From contig JACDOX010000067.1 in assembly GCA_014549065.1 (NCBI GenBank), positions 373,332 through 437,331 on the forward strand: a DNA stretch of 64,000 nucleotides. Direction: 5' to 3'. Each line of letters begins with the position of its first letter. Position 1 is the first letter of the stretch. Positions 1-13,055 of this stretch are shown here, one piece after another. The notes under the pieces are model-generated. The model made no database searches, was not told where the DNA came from, and saw only the letters and a list, made by a program, of their open reading frames with translations. The position numbers and the translations under genes are program-made. The stretch comes from Cardinalis cardinalis (lineage: Eukaryota; Chordata; Aves; Passeriformes; Cardinalidae).

Positions 1-3000
1 ACTGTTCTCCCTCCCCCTTCCTCCCAGAGATAAGTGCATGCCATGTGGCTTTTGGCCACAATGAGNTTTTTTTTGAATTTGTAACATCAGGAAGGTTTGC
101 TTTAAAGGCACAAATCCAGATCTTGCCTTGCATACAAAACTTCAAAAGACTGGTTTTTTTCCCCATCTAATGCTCCCCCCTCCTGCTCCCCCCCAGTCTC
201 TTCTGACTTCAACTTTCTCTAACTCTGAAAAAGTCCTTGCAATTTCATCTTTAAACTGACAAATGAACTTTAACAGACTAGAGACTGCTTAGGTACTGGC
301 CTTAGTTTTCCCAGTTCCAAAGCCACTGATTGTTGTTTTCTCACCGTACTTTGCTAACGTGCAACAGGTTAAGATCTCCACACATGCACATACCCCCACC
401 CTTAAGTACTTGAAGTTTCCTTGGCTTTGAAAAGTAAGCACATATTTTGTCCATGAGAATGCCTTTCAGCAGTATCTCTTTTGTCAGTTAGCTTTCTCTT
501 GTGCATTGTAAATCTTTCCAAGAGCCATCTCCTGACTTTTTCCCTTCTTATTATTTATTTTATTTTGTCTCTGGAAATGTTTCATTCAACAGAAGAATCT
601 CACTGCTTTAGTCATTGGGTAAGGAGCCACCAAATTCTAAGATGTCACAAGTTTTCACCTCTTTCATCTCTGCACTGAAGCCCAGAAACATGCAACGCTT
701 CACCAGTTCGAGATGGCTTCAGCCTTCTCTCAATATTTTCTATGGAACTGTTGGTCTTNGAAAAATTAAAGCAGAGGTGGAACACTCCTGTATTTTTGAC
801 ACAACTTTGTAAACAAACTCCAAATAATTAATTTCTTTGTTGTTAAAGGAAATCCTAGTTTTTGTAACTGAAATCTAGAAGTTTTTGAAAACAAATTCAA
901 AGAGAGACAAATTTTAGTAGGCCAAAAAAATGGTTTTGTGAAATCTCTTCTAAAATGTCACTCAAGTAGTCTTCAAGGTTTTGAGAAAATTACTCCTAAA
1001 TTTCAATATACAATTCATTAGTATTATGTCACCATACTGTTGCAGTAGTTGTAAGACTTTACTAACTGAATTTCATCTTTTAACCAGTAGTCTCTAACTG
1101 CTAAATCTGAACACAGACTTAGCCTTCAAGTCTTACTGGAGAAGTAAGACTTTATAGGAAAGTCACACTCTCCCATCTTAAGAAACAGAAATGGTAAGAC
1201 AAAGTGATTGGATAACAGCAGGGGTTGGCTCCCACCAAGGAAGCCAAACAGGATATTACAGCCAGCATGGTAGAGGCCTTATCAACCAGAGCTCCATCCC
1301 ACAGCAGCACAGCAAGAGAAGGGGAGGCAGCAGGGGTTAAGCACAGCCCAAGAGCCAGGGAGTTTGCAGCAGGTGCNGCATCAAGGCAGGCAGGCAGCCC
1401 ACAGGGAGGGTCAGCCCAGGAATCAGCAGGCAGGACTCTACACGGGAAAGGCGGCTGGGAAATCAGCTCAGCCCATGGTCTGATCAGCAGGGTCCATGGC
1501 CAAGCACAGCCTCACCTAAGATGTAGCTCAGGCAGAGGCTAAACATCCATGGCTGATGTTCAATGAAGCCCCTGAGCCCATGGGCAGGGGTGTGGGTAGA
1601 TGTCCCAGGTCAGGCTGGTCAGGGCTCTTAAACCCTATTGGTTCACTCAGGCCCCCTGATGTAAGNCAGTGGAACATCCAGAGTCATATTTTCATGCATA
1701 AGCAAGAGAAGAGGAGAATTATGATTGTGGTTTGACCTGTGCTGCGTTTTCTGACCCCTGAGTGCCTGATTGCTCAACCATGGTATTACAGTAATACTGT
1801 GTCTACTCATAGTTTATATAAACACAGAATATGTTAAACAACTGACTTCTGATGTGATACTTTTGTTTCCACTGAATTCTAGGCCATCTGTGTACTAGAA
1901 AATCTCTAGACTTGGAAAGAAGATCTGATCTATTCAGTTTTTTCTCTAAGTAGTTACAGATACTACCAGAGTATTCTGCATGTATACTTTGACATTTNTA
2001 TTTTATTCCTTTTCTCATTGCAATTAAGCCTCTCTTGGATCCCCAGGCTTGGTTGATACTTCTGTACTTTCTAAATATCTTCTTTGCTCATCTTAAGTCT
2101 TTAAAGTTCTTTATTCATGTGCTGTTCAATTTATGAACATTAATGCAATCTTGAAGACTTAGAGTTGCTGTAGCAGAGTTTCAGGTCACCTGATNTCTGA
2201 GAAACAGTTTCATCCATGTCTATTGACAAGCAATGTTTTCTTTTTCATCTTTCCTAGCTGAGGTATACATAATCTTATATTCTAGGACACAAAGCAGGAT
2301 GTCAGCAGCATTGCAAGATACAATTCCAACAGGCAGTCTGTACTTCTTGGAATANCTCCTGATCAGTATTTTAAGTGTCCAGTTGGCAAACTGTGTACCC
2401 CACTCTATAATTAAAAAATGCATGATTCTCCTGTTGGCAGAGAGCTCCAAAGCATACCAATGTCTACCAACTTCTCACTTGGTAGTGAGAATTCTGGCAG
2501 GCAGGATCCATTTCAGTGCTTCACACAAAGGGTTTGCNCCCAGCAGACTGTTCAGTAGTCACTGCACTGCTGTCATTTGCTTCCCTGGTGCTGTCTGACC
2601 AGGACTAGAAGCAAATCAGTAACACCAGGCTTTGTTCCAGGTGACAGGAGGGAATTAGCAGTTAAGGGCTGGGGCAGCCCAAAGGCCATCCAGCTCAGTA
2701 TCCTGTTGTGAAGAGTACTTCAAGATGGGTGCCTTGCAAGAGGGAAAGACTTTCCAGCTTTTCCTTACAAATACTATTTCCTTCACACCTCTTCTTTAGA
2801 GANCCACAGTGGGCAAGACAACTGCATAAAAGCTAGTAATTAATGTTTTAAGCAAGATAAAAGGGATCCAGATCTTGCTGATAAACACAGTATGGCTTCA
2901 GTGCCAGTTATCTCTGCTGAGGATATTACCTAAAAATTTTACACAGTCTAAATGAAGACATTACTCAGTAGCCATATCAGACTTCATAATCTGNCTATAT

Positions 3001-3941
3001 TTTATGTCTTCTAGCAGATCACAGCACTGCTCTGTTTGTAGTCTGACACTTTGTTTTGATTTTAATAAACCTAATACGAATTAAAATAGCAGGTGCATAG
3101 CAACACCTCTTTAGAATGAGNGTTTGATGCTAATAACCATGTTAAGCAAGACTTTGCTGAGCCATGGCTTTCATCTCAGTCTGTACAATATATATGATGA
3201 AAAACCACTTAACCCCTTAGCTTCTGGCTCAAGGATTGTGAAAACCACATACCAAATCAATAGAAAAATTATAAATCCAGGAAGTTATGGGAGGTCATTC
3301 AGAAAATAAGAATGATTCAATGTGATCTGTTGACTAATGTCACTGTATTCTGCATTTTTGGGATAATGCTGCCCACACTGGAAAAGCTGGAGGTGGTCTG
3401 AGAATAGACTAATGCATGTAAAAGGAACCAAACACTACAGAGGACTCTTGCCCAGTGTAAAAATGAAACAAGAATCTAGGCACAGACACAGGCAAACTGT
3501 AGTTGCATCTAAGGGGAAATTGAGAGCTCACTAGGTGAAAGGGTTAAGGGAGGGATTATAAGAATGAACTCCCNGCAGCCAGTGGATTCAATTCCTGGAG
3601 ATAGTTGGGAGAAGGAAAAAGCTGCATATCTTTGTCTCTTGTTATTGCTTTGTTCATTACCCTCCTAAATCCCCAAAACAAACAACAAACAATCCAAGCC
3701 TTCCCTTCACGGATACAGATATTACAAAGGTTCTGCTTGTATAAACCACTTTTGTCTATTTCTGTGCTTTTTTAACATTTTATCCTCTTACCAGGTTGAA
3801 GGTCAACAGAACTCACAAAGGAAANATTGTAATTTGATTTGCTAGCAAACTAGTACTTTTTTACTGGAGACGTGCTGCATCAGACTGTTAGTGCAGACTT
3901 CATATTTNACCTGAGTCCAGTTTAGAATTCTGAAAAGACAG

Positions 3942-3993
3942 CTTGGTTGGACCCAATGATCTCAATGGTCTTTTCCAAGTTAAATGATTCTAT
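3942..3993 (+). mobile_element. CR1 LINE 3'-tail fragment
   Basis: The plus strand reads CTTGGTTGGACCCAATGATC, then TCAATGGTCTTTTCCAAGTT and AAATGATTCTAT. This matches the general CR1 3' end pattern (TTGGA..GATGATCT..GGTCTTTTCCAACCT..ATGATTCTATG). Only about 50 bp remain. Confidence 0.75.
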
Positions 3994-5040
3994 ATTTCTG
4001 CTACAACAGCTTAAGTGTATCATTTAATTTCTCTTCCAGCTTCTGGGGCAAACTCTATAGACTCCATTATTACCTTAAACAGCACATAATATGAATTCCC
4101 TGAATTGCTGAAGTTTCTGGTTTCTCCATGACTTTAGTACATTTAATGTCTCTTATCACAGCANATGTCACAGTTGAGATGGCCACNATACACAGAGCAT
4201 TCCCATGCCATTTCAGCAGGTTTTAAGCATTCACCCATACACAGTAACGCCTCACCTCATCAGAAGATATCAGGCCTCTGCCCATATACAGGAACATCAC
4301 TTCAGAAGGCTGCAAATGTCTGCTCTTTCTTGTTCTTTNGCCCANCCTTTTATCCCCTGATGTTGATGCACTGCACCTGTGTGCCCTCTGCTCCCTTTGG
4401 TGTTGGTCAGTGCCCCTGGGCACTCCATGGCTCACTGCTGTCAGTGCTGCTCACCTGCTGCTCACAGCTGTGCCCATTGGGGGTGAGCTGCAGCCCCATT
4501 CCAAACGACCACAAACTGTGCACCTACAGCCTCACTGAATCATCAGACCTGCACCTTCTGATAGGAGACACCAGCAAAATGGCAGATATTAAGGAGAAAT
4601 CCAGCACACATGGCGAATAAGAAGGATTTCTAAAAGCTGCTTATTAAGTTCTGGGGTTTTTTGAAAGATTGTTGGGTCTTGGTTATGACTTTGTGTTAAA
4701 GGCATAATTGCATTAACTCTCAACAAGAAAACAGAATTTCCTTTTTCTTGATTTAGTCTCAGTTTGGACAAAGCTGTTAATAGGCTGGGTTCTGCAGAAG
4801 TGTCTGTGATTCCACTGAATCCAGACACAATGAATGCATATTTTACGTGAGTAAACCTGATTGAAGTCAGTGAGCCTAAACNGTGTGGCGTAATTAGAGG
4901 AATGAGCCTCAGGTAGCTTTGTCAAAACATTCTTTAATTGCTGGATTTTAGGATTATTGGATTAGAAGATTAGATGGAATGCCTGGAAATCTTAAATTGG
5001 AGCATCCAGTAAAGTAAGACTTCTCATGAATCTGAGTTTT

Positions 5041-5107
5041 ATATATATATATAAAACATTATACTATTCAGATATATATATATATATATATATGAATAGT
5101 ATAATGT
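5041..5107. repeat. AT microsatellite inside a perfect inverted repeat (hairpin)
   Basis: Arms ACATTATACTATTCA (5056-5070) and TGAATAGTATAATGT (5093-5107) are exact reverse complements around a (TA)n core. A second (AT)n run precedes them. The whole 52-bp segment could extrude as a cruciform. Confidence 0.9.
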
Positions 5108-5141
5108 ATCTATAAACCTCACAGTATGTATAGGTTCTTTC

Positions 5142-5206
5142 AATAATTGTTAAAAATACTTTCATGATAGGAAAATAATTGTTAAAAATACTTTCATGAT
5201 AGGAAA
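5142..5206. repeat. 32-bp tandem duplication
   Basis: AATAATTGTTAAAAATACTT and its continuation TCATGATAGGAA occur twice, starting at 5142 and 5174, without differences. This suggests a recent duplication, 35 bp from the AT hairpin. Confidence 0.92.
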
Positions 5207-8200
5207 ATAAAAAAAGGACATATTAACTGTGTTTTCTCTGACTCTTCTTTTTAAACAAACTTTTAATATTAAAGAACTTTTCTTCATGGCAATCACTTGC
5301 CAGCTTCTATGTAGCCAGGGTGCTAGAGCTGCTCTGAGCTCAGTCTGTGATTCATGCTACTTCCTTGTCCATAGGATCTAAAGGAATCCTGATACCAACC
5401 AGACACTGCATGGCATCCACCTTGCAGTGTGTGCATATTACTTAATTACATCATGATCAGTAAGCACAGTATGGTTTTTTATGGCATTATTACAGGGCTT
5501 ACTCTGTTGTCAACTCAATCTGTGTTGTACAAACAAGAGTCACAACATGGTGCACTACAGGTGCTCTTCTTCTCAGAGCAATATCAAGTATGGAGTCTTC
5601 AAACGTGGCACACAGAAAGTTATTCCATCATTCCAGCTTATCTCATTTCCAGGGAACACTTTGTACTTCACTCCTTAAAGTTTCTGTCATCAAGATTTCT
5701 CCAACTGCTGGTGCTCCCCCTGCTTGGTTCCACATGTCACATTCTGCACATACCAGCTATGAAAACCACAAGTACATGTGTGTACAAGTAGAAAAGTAGT
5801 GGCTCAGGCATAAATAGATGACCAGATAGGAAGGGAAACTTCAGGCCATGCTTCAAATCCCCCTTAAGGAAAATGCTATGAAATTGGTCATGCCAGTATT
5901 GAACAGAACTGTCTGGTAAATTCTGGTGGAGGTTTTGAAGCCACAGGTTTAGAGTCTGGATGTTTCAAATGGGACACTTAATGTAGCAGTACTATGTCCC
6001 TCTTTTCTGAGATGGTTTTGTAAGTGTTAGGAAGCTGACTTTCAATTAGGATATTAAAGAGTTTTGAAAGTTAATAGTAGTACTTTGTCATGTAATTCTG
6101 TGAAGCAAACAGAAGAGGACTTCTGTTCACAAGCAATATGGAGACAGCTGTGCTAGCTGTATTCTCAAGCCATTAAACAGAATAGTCATCAGCACTTCAA
6201 AGTACCATATACCCATATCACNTCATATTTACACTGCTAAAATCACAGCATCCAAAACAGAAGCCAAAGCACTGAAGTGTCCCAGTATGATGAAGATCAT
6301 GACTGTCTGAACAGAAGGATCAATATGGGAAGGTGTAATATTCATAGGTGTCATATTCACATTTTCTAGGGGTCAAACCCCAAAACATTTTGGCACAATT
6401 TTGACATCTTTTATGATCAATTGTAATTTTTGTTACTGATTTCCACAAAGTCCCAACTGTGCTTTTTGAGTCTGACAGTCTTGTCAGGATTTAACATACC
6501 TGAATAAGCAGAATTATATGTAGTCATGGCTTTTATATTTTCAAATTGAAACTGTAGGAATAAAAAAGATAATAGTTTGTCACTTCCTTCTTTGGTAACA
6601 GAGCTCTATAAGAGAGAAGTGCTTTCATTGAATTCCCACTCTTCTAAAAATTTCTGTATTATGAGGTAGCACAGAGCTCTCCAACTTCCTTTAAAATAAT
6701 GATCTGTGGTTTTGTTTAACCCAGGGACTGATGAAAATGCTTATATTATTAGAGAGCATAAAATAACAAGATAAATGGCTCAACAGATATTCAGTGGGGT
6801 ACATTTTTTCTGTATCGTAGGTGGCAGCTCACTACCATTGAATGGAAAAGCAGAAGCCCTGTGCATGCCCAGACTGGAAGGGGAGCCTGGCTAAGTCCTG
6901 TCCAAGGTCAGAAGCAAGGGAGTCTTGATCACAGACAAGGAGGGGAGCTCAGTTTAGGGCAGGCCTTTTGCAGCATGGCCTCAGCCTGCTGGCAGGAATT
7001 GCAGTCTTCAGTCCTAAAGGTTTTTATATTATCAGAAATTTACAAAAAGAGAGAAAAGCATAGAAAATTCTATAGTAAGTGTATGAATTCTGCCATTTGG
7101 ATTATAGAAATACTTCTGTAATCAAAAATATCCTTACCAGAAACAGTTTCAGGTTTCTTTGGTATTTAGAAATCCTTTGCTAAACAAAGTAAAAATGAAT
7201 GATAAACAAAATCGAGTTTCCTTTGAGCCTGATGTTCTTGCAGCTGCACTCCACTTTTAAGAGTAACCTATTAGCAATTAATTTAGAATGACACTGGCAA
7301 GCAGTCCCCAGACTTTAATTAATATCTCTTTGACAAGCTCATAATCTTTCTAGTTAATAAAACCTCCCTTAAATTAGTTTAACTCTTNTTTCACTTACCG
7401 TTGTAAGGAGCTGGCATCAAATCTAGGGTACTTAACAGTACTTTCTCATTTCAGATGTCTTCAGAAGGAGAAGTTATAGTTAGATTTTACAGAGTAGAAN
7501 GAGTATTTGATGATGGTCACCCTCAATCCAGTGGCAGTGCTGGAAAGAAAATCTGGGTTCCTGCACGCCCTTCTGTTGTTCAATTGATTAAGCAATGGTG
7601 CTGTCTCCTGTCTCAGTATCTTGCAAGGAAAGGATTAAATTCTGATTCCAAGTTACACAATTGATTCTTTTCCTTTATGCCAATATCAAGATCTTAGAAA
7701 GCTACAGTATAGTAAATATAATATAGTGAGTCATTGTANAAGTTACTTAAATTATAAGTATTAGTATAGGACAACATAAGGAATAACTTCTTATTTAATT
7801 TTAAGCTCTTAATATGCTTCTGAAAACTTTGCCTTTAAAATTCTGTGTCTGAAATGCAGAACCAATCTACACAAGAGCCTTATACAGCCACGTTACCATG
7901 TCCTGTGGAATAGGAGATAATGCTGTGAACTGGAAAAGATGCTGAGATAAAATCTTTTGACCTCTTGGTTAGTCAACAACTTTTATATAAGTGTAATAAA
8001 ATGTGCTATATACATGCCTGTTGCATATGTATATTATGGGGGGAAAAAAATTCGCTGTAATGGGGTAATTTTTGATACATAAGATCACATCAGCCTACCT
8101 TTCTTTCTACTTTGCCTGCAAAATAAACTGAGAGGTGCACAAATTACTATCAGGCTTTGAGTCTGATAGGGTTTTTTCAGAACTGAGAAAATTCCAACTT

Positions 8201-10454
8201 CCAGATTGTAAAGTTCTAAACTGATTAAATCTACAACAAAAGGAAATCTCATTTTAAAGGTAATCAGTGTTCTGTATCTAACTAACAACTGTAAGAAATA
8301 TCTATGTAAGCATTTATGACTCTACTGTAATGTACTGCCAAGGGAGGCTGAAGTAGGACCTTTTTTGAAGGTAATTTTTGCCGGGTGAGAATATTACAGC
8401 CTTAATTTGCTGATTCACAGGAATGGCTTGTTTATTTTTCTTGTAAGATGAAGCTTGAAGTGGAAATGGGGTATGAAAAAAACCAAGATTTGCTTATTAG
8501 TCTCCTTCATCTTAAATAAATATAAAAGCTTGATTTAAAAATCTTTCTTATTAGCAAGGACTAAGATAATTAAGGTGGCTGAGNAGGTCAGTTATATATG
8601 CAACTTAATTGGGATCGCAAGGCCAGGAGACATCTCACCATCTCTAGAAGTCATGAGCTGTCCATGCACTCCAGAAGTATTTCTCTNGAATACAGAAACC
8701 TGAAAATAACATGTCCCAAACACTCTTCAGAACTGTTCTAGNAGCAATAGGTACGAGCCTGTACCACTGCCTTACAATACTAACTTTGTACAAAGGACTT
8801 ATTTTTTGTTGCTTTGTTGGTTTTTCCCCTTCTTAAGTCAACAGGGGGAAAAAGAAAAGAGATTAAATAGATATTAGCTAGTGAGAAAAAGCGCCAAAAA
8901 TTGTTTTCAGTCAGTAGCATATTCTTCAGCTGACTTTCTACAATTTTTCCTTAAGCACTTGCTGCCTCTGTCAGTATTGACATGCTGAACCAGAGGCCTT
9001 ATTGCTATTCCTGTGTTTCTGTGGCAGTGATAATTCCATCCCAGAAGTCACAAATCAGAAAACAGTTTCTTTCAATGAAACAGCAAATGAAACACAACAA
9101 GATCATCCTCCTTTCTCATGCGTGTAACTGTAAAAAGTTTCTGTGGTCGGAATGTGGCTCTGATTACATTTCTCTATCCCAAAATAAACATGGTGCAAAA
9201 GAAAAGGATATAGGGAGGGGGGGAAAGCCTGTCACTGGGCCACCCTCAGGAAACCTCACAAGATCTACTGTCTGTCTGTGCAAGCCATGGAAGAGCCAAG
9301 GAAGTGATCCCAGCTTGGTGGTCTTATTCTTAATTAAAACAAATGAGGCTCTTTCAGCTGTTGCAGATAAATATTTGATGAAAAGAGACAGGAACAGATG
9401 TCGAAAAACTGTAGTAAATAAAGAATAAGACCAGAAGAGCAAATGTTACAACAGTATTTTATATTTTTAAAAATATCACTTTACAGATTTCTGTCAAATA
9501 TCTATTTTTACTAAGATAATTCCATAAGTGGGAAGACTTTTTTTTTTTGTTAAGTAGTACTGAAATACAAATGCATATAGATAGTGAAAAATTTTTAAGT
9601 CAACTTGTTGCACATTAGAGGGTTAAAGTAAGCTTTAGTTCTTGGGCCAGTTCTGATGAGACANAAGACTTCAAAGTAATTTGTACACTTCCATGAGAGT
9701 CTATGTTGATTCTAGAGTCATTAGTAGAGTTTTGCTCCATAATTTGTGTTAAGGATGAACAGTGAGAAGGTGCCTAGCAAAATACAATAGCAGCATCCGT
9801 GGTGCAATAATCTGTCATAATATTTGTAAGTCCCATGCTTTGTGAAGGGTTAATTTTATGCAGGGTAACTGCATAAAATTTATAAAGTTTATAAAGAGGG
9901 TAACTGCTGTCAGGTTCCGTGTAAGTGCTCACTGGGCATGGCAATACCAGGCTANCTGGGCCCATGCTGACCTTGCCAAATCCTATCCTTTCTGCAAGGG
10001 TCCCTTAAAATTCTCGGTGTCACAGATCCTTGCAACTCAACTCTTCGTGAATTCTCAACTTGGACACTGCTCACCAAAAAAATCCTCTCACCTTTCTTCT
10101 GTCCTAGCTAGGCAGTGGGTTGATTACAACTATTCTCAGAGTTGTTTGTCACCTTGAGCCTCACTCAACCTCTATTGAAATCTGCTGGGGTTTGTCATTG
10201 ACTTCAACAGAATTAGGCTTAGGCCTTTATCAGAAAGTTTGCTGCTTGCTGCAAGTCTGATTTCCATGTGATACATCTGTAAGCTTTTAGTTATCATGCT
10301 GCCTTTGAAATGGAAAATTGACAAACTGTTATCTCTGGGAGCTTGTTGGGTTCAGATTGGTTCCATCAGATCACAAGGAAATTGGCACCAAGCAAGGTTG
10401 CTATTGAGTTCTTTATGTTTGATCTCCAAATTAAAAGCTACCTGCCTCGGTGGT

Positions 10455-10492
10455 GTGCACTTGAGACTATCAAGTGCACTTGAGACTACCTG
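10455..10492. repeat. 19-bp tandem duplication
   Basis: GTGCACTTGAGACTA occurs at 10455 and 10474, giving a 19-bp period. Small and of no evident function. Confidence 0.85.
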
Positions 10493-12761
10493 GTTTTGTC
10501 TGAATTTTGCAACAATGGAAAGGGAAGGTCTTTTGCAGGACCTGTGGATTAGGACTTTAGTGTCAGCTTCAGAAAACCTCCAGAGGACTGGGATACAATG
10601 TTATGCTGAACACTACAAATTTGCAGGTGCTGTGGCCAGAAGGGATAATTAGAAGAGACAATTATGGTCATTCATCTCGACTTTCTGCAAACTACAAATG
10701 CCTTGTAGTTTTTATAAAGGACCATANTTCTCAATTTAACTAATCGTTAGANTTCTAATGATTTAATTTCCTCCAGTCATGGAAAGTTTGTTGCAGTCTA
10801 AGGTTTCTTTTCCTCAATTTTTAAACTTTGTTCCTCCTCTCTCATCTAAACCTGTTAACTTTCATTTCATGTCTCTGGATGCTGTTCTGCTTTCACCTGT
10901 GCCTGCTGTGGGACTCCAGCTCTGTTGTATCCCACGTAGACCCTGATGCCGTGCAGNCAGTCAACTGTTTACTTTTTCTTCTCAACTATCTTCAGAGTCA
11001 GGTTTATATTTCAGGTCTCCATTCACTCCTAACTCCAGTATATGTATTTACAGAATTCAGATTATATCCATTTATCCAGCTTCTGGTGATCTAAATCACT
11101 ATATTATTTTAAAACATTATCATTGAAACTACTGTGGTTCACACTCTCTCAGTAGTTTTGTAAGGCCTACTTATAAAATCAGTTTTTTCACATTCAGATG
11201 TTTAATTTACATTGGACTCAATGGAAACATCCTTTATGGAATGTTTTTCTTGAATGGCAAGACCAGACCTTAAACTAGCAGGCAATGCCAATATGGTGCT
11301 AACAATGAAGATGTTAATGTTGAAGGAGCCAGCTACTGAGATATTTCCTCTATTTCATGACTCAGCTTTCTTTTATGGCCTACCTTTAAGTTACTTCAAT
11401 TATATGTTTTGGTTTGGTTTTTTTTTTCATAAAATGCTATAAATGCATTTGCTGAAAGGTAAACTAATTTGGACCCAATGCTCTCAAGGTATGGAAAGGG
11501 ACCNTTGGACTTCATCCTGTAAAAAACCCATTGAGAGCAAGGTGAACTTTCAAGTTAGATCCAAATGTACTCATAAGTAGAACTGCAACTACAGGAAAAG
11601 TTTGAATCATAAGTGACATGTTTTGTAGAGATTTACTTCTGTAAAGACTTATGTGATGGGTGAGAAAGAAGAAAAGAAGAAAAAGAAATTTTTCTCCAAT
11701 TTCTTGTTAAAAAAGGTTAAGGAGAAGGCTGCAAAGTAATATTCACTTCTTTGTGTCCATTACNGATGAGGGTAAGGTAAACAAAAATGAAAAGATTTTC
11801 CAAGGCTGTGCTACACAGTCAGGATTTAAACTCAGAACTTCTGAATAGAGCCCCAGTGCCTGAGCCACACATTCATTCACTTCTCTGTATTCCCCCACAG
11901 TCTTAGGCCATGTGGCCACTGTTGGTGAAATGAAAAACAGGTGCAGATCCATGAACAGATGGGAGACCAGCCCTGGCTGATCTCTGGAGGATAATACAAC
12001 GTTGTTTTCCAGCAAAGAGGATTCCAAAGAACCACAGAGGCAGCACCCCTGCCCTAAAACTAGAGCTGCTCTGTCTCACAGTAAATGTTATCTCCACCAG
12101 CCCAGCAAGTGGGAGTTTTGAGGAATGGTCTGTTGTCTATCAGCAAAGGACACTGCCTCACTGACCTCTCAGATTTGCAGTATTGACATCTCTGTTTTTC
12201 AGGCATGCCTATAAAGATTGTAGAAGACTAATTGCAATTCCATTCTTTAGCAGTAACTGCAGCCAATGTTTCTAAGTTGCTGGAACATGAAATTTCTTCC
12301 CTTGAGTAGACATCTTTGGAATGTCTAACTCTCAAAAATGCCATTAGCCATATGCAGCATCTTTCTCTGGGAAAATCACTAGTGGTATGGGACAAATCTC
12401 CAGGTANATTGAATAATATATTTGTTCTGGATCTTTAAGGAGAGATCTACTTTTAATTTCCAGTTCATGGGGAGCTGATGGCTTATTCCACAACAAGTGG
12501 TTAAACAAAGAATTTGGACTGCTTTCTTAATGGGAGAGTGATGGTGGATTACTCACAGGGCAATTGCCTGGGCCTAAGCACAGGATGGAGTGCAAAGTAT
12601 TCCCTGCCTTGTGTGACCCACAGTTACTGCCCCTGGAACACACAGAGACACATTTCCCCTCCGTGTGTCACCTGGCACATCAGAGGAGGCAGGGCAGCCC
12701 TCCCTTTGCACAGAGCACAACCCAAAAGGAAAGTACTGCAAGAGGACAGGGGAGATTTTTT

Positions 12762-13055
12762 AGGATCAGTTGGGATTGGACAGGGCCTTGAGGGCCATCT
12801 CGTCCCACCTTCCTGGCTGTGAGCAGAGACATCTTCCTCTGGATAAGGTTGCTCAGTACCCCATTGCTTATCAAGGTCAGGTCCTATCTGACCTTGAAGA
12901 TTTCCAGGGATGGAACATCTTTCACCTCTCTGGGCAACCTGTTCCAGTGTTTCACCACCCTCACTGTAAAAAAATTCTTGCTTATATCTAGTCTGAATGT
13001 AACCTCTTTTAGTTTAAAACCATTCCCCTTGTCCTGTCACNACAGGCCCTACAAA
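12762..13055 (-). mobile_element. CR1 LINE 3' region, minus orientation
   Basis: The plus strand carries the antisense of the well-known CR1 3' segment: GGTTGCTCAGTACCCC, TTCCAGGGATGGAACATC, CTCTGGGCAACCTGTTCCAG, CACCACCCTCACTGTAAAAA and CCATTCCCCTTGTCCTGTCAC. It is diverged, with a small internal disruption near 12870, so it is an old 5'-truncated copy. Confidence 0.9.

Noticed and set aside
1210..1660. GC-rich stretch that could be an old LTR or other repeat
   Set aside because: No terminal repeats, target-site duplication or coding remnant visible.
2660..2720. Sequence like 'CATCCAGCTCAGTATCCTGTTG', reminiscent of a reptile repeat
   Set aside because: Too short and diverged to assign to a repeat family by eye.
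4165..4620. 151-codon plus-strand open frame, cysteine-rich
   Set aside because: Contains ambiguous bases, no family match, and composition like its flanks. Likely chance.
7455..7664. Plus-strand frame starting MSSEGEVIVRFYRVE, just after a CAG acceptor-like site
   Set aside because: Considered as an exon of a neighbouring gene, but no donor, no family match and no companion exons were found.
8982..9428. 148-codon plus-strand open frame
   Set aside because: No recognisable domain, no promoter or splice context, an overlapping open frame on the other strand, and AT-rich gene-free surroundings. Likely chance.
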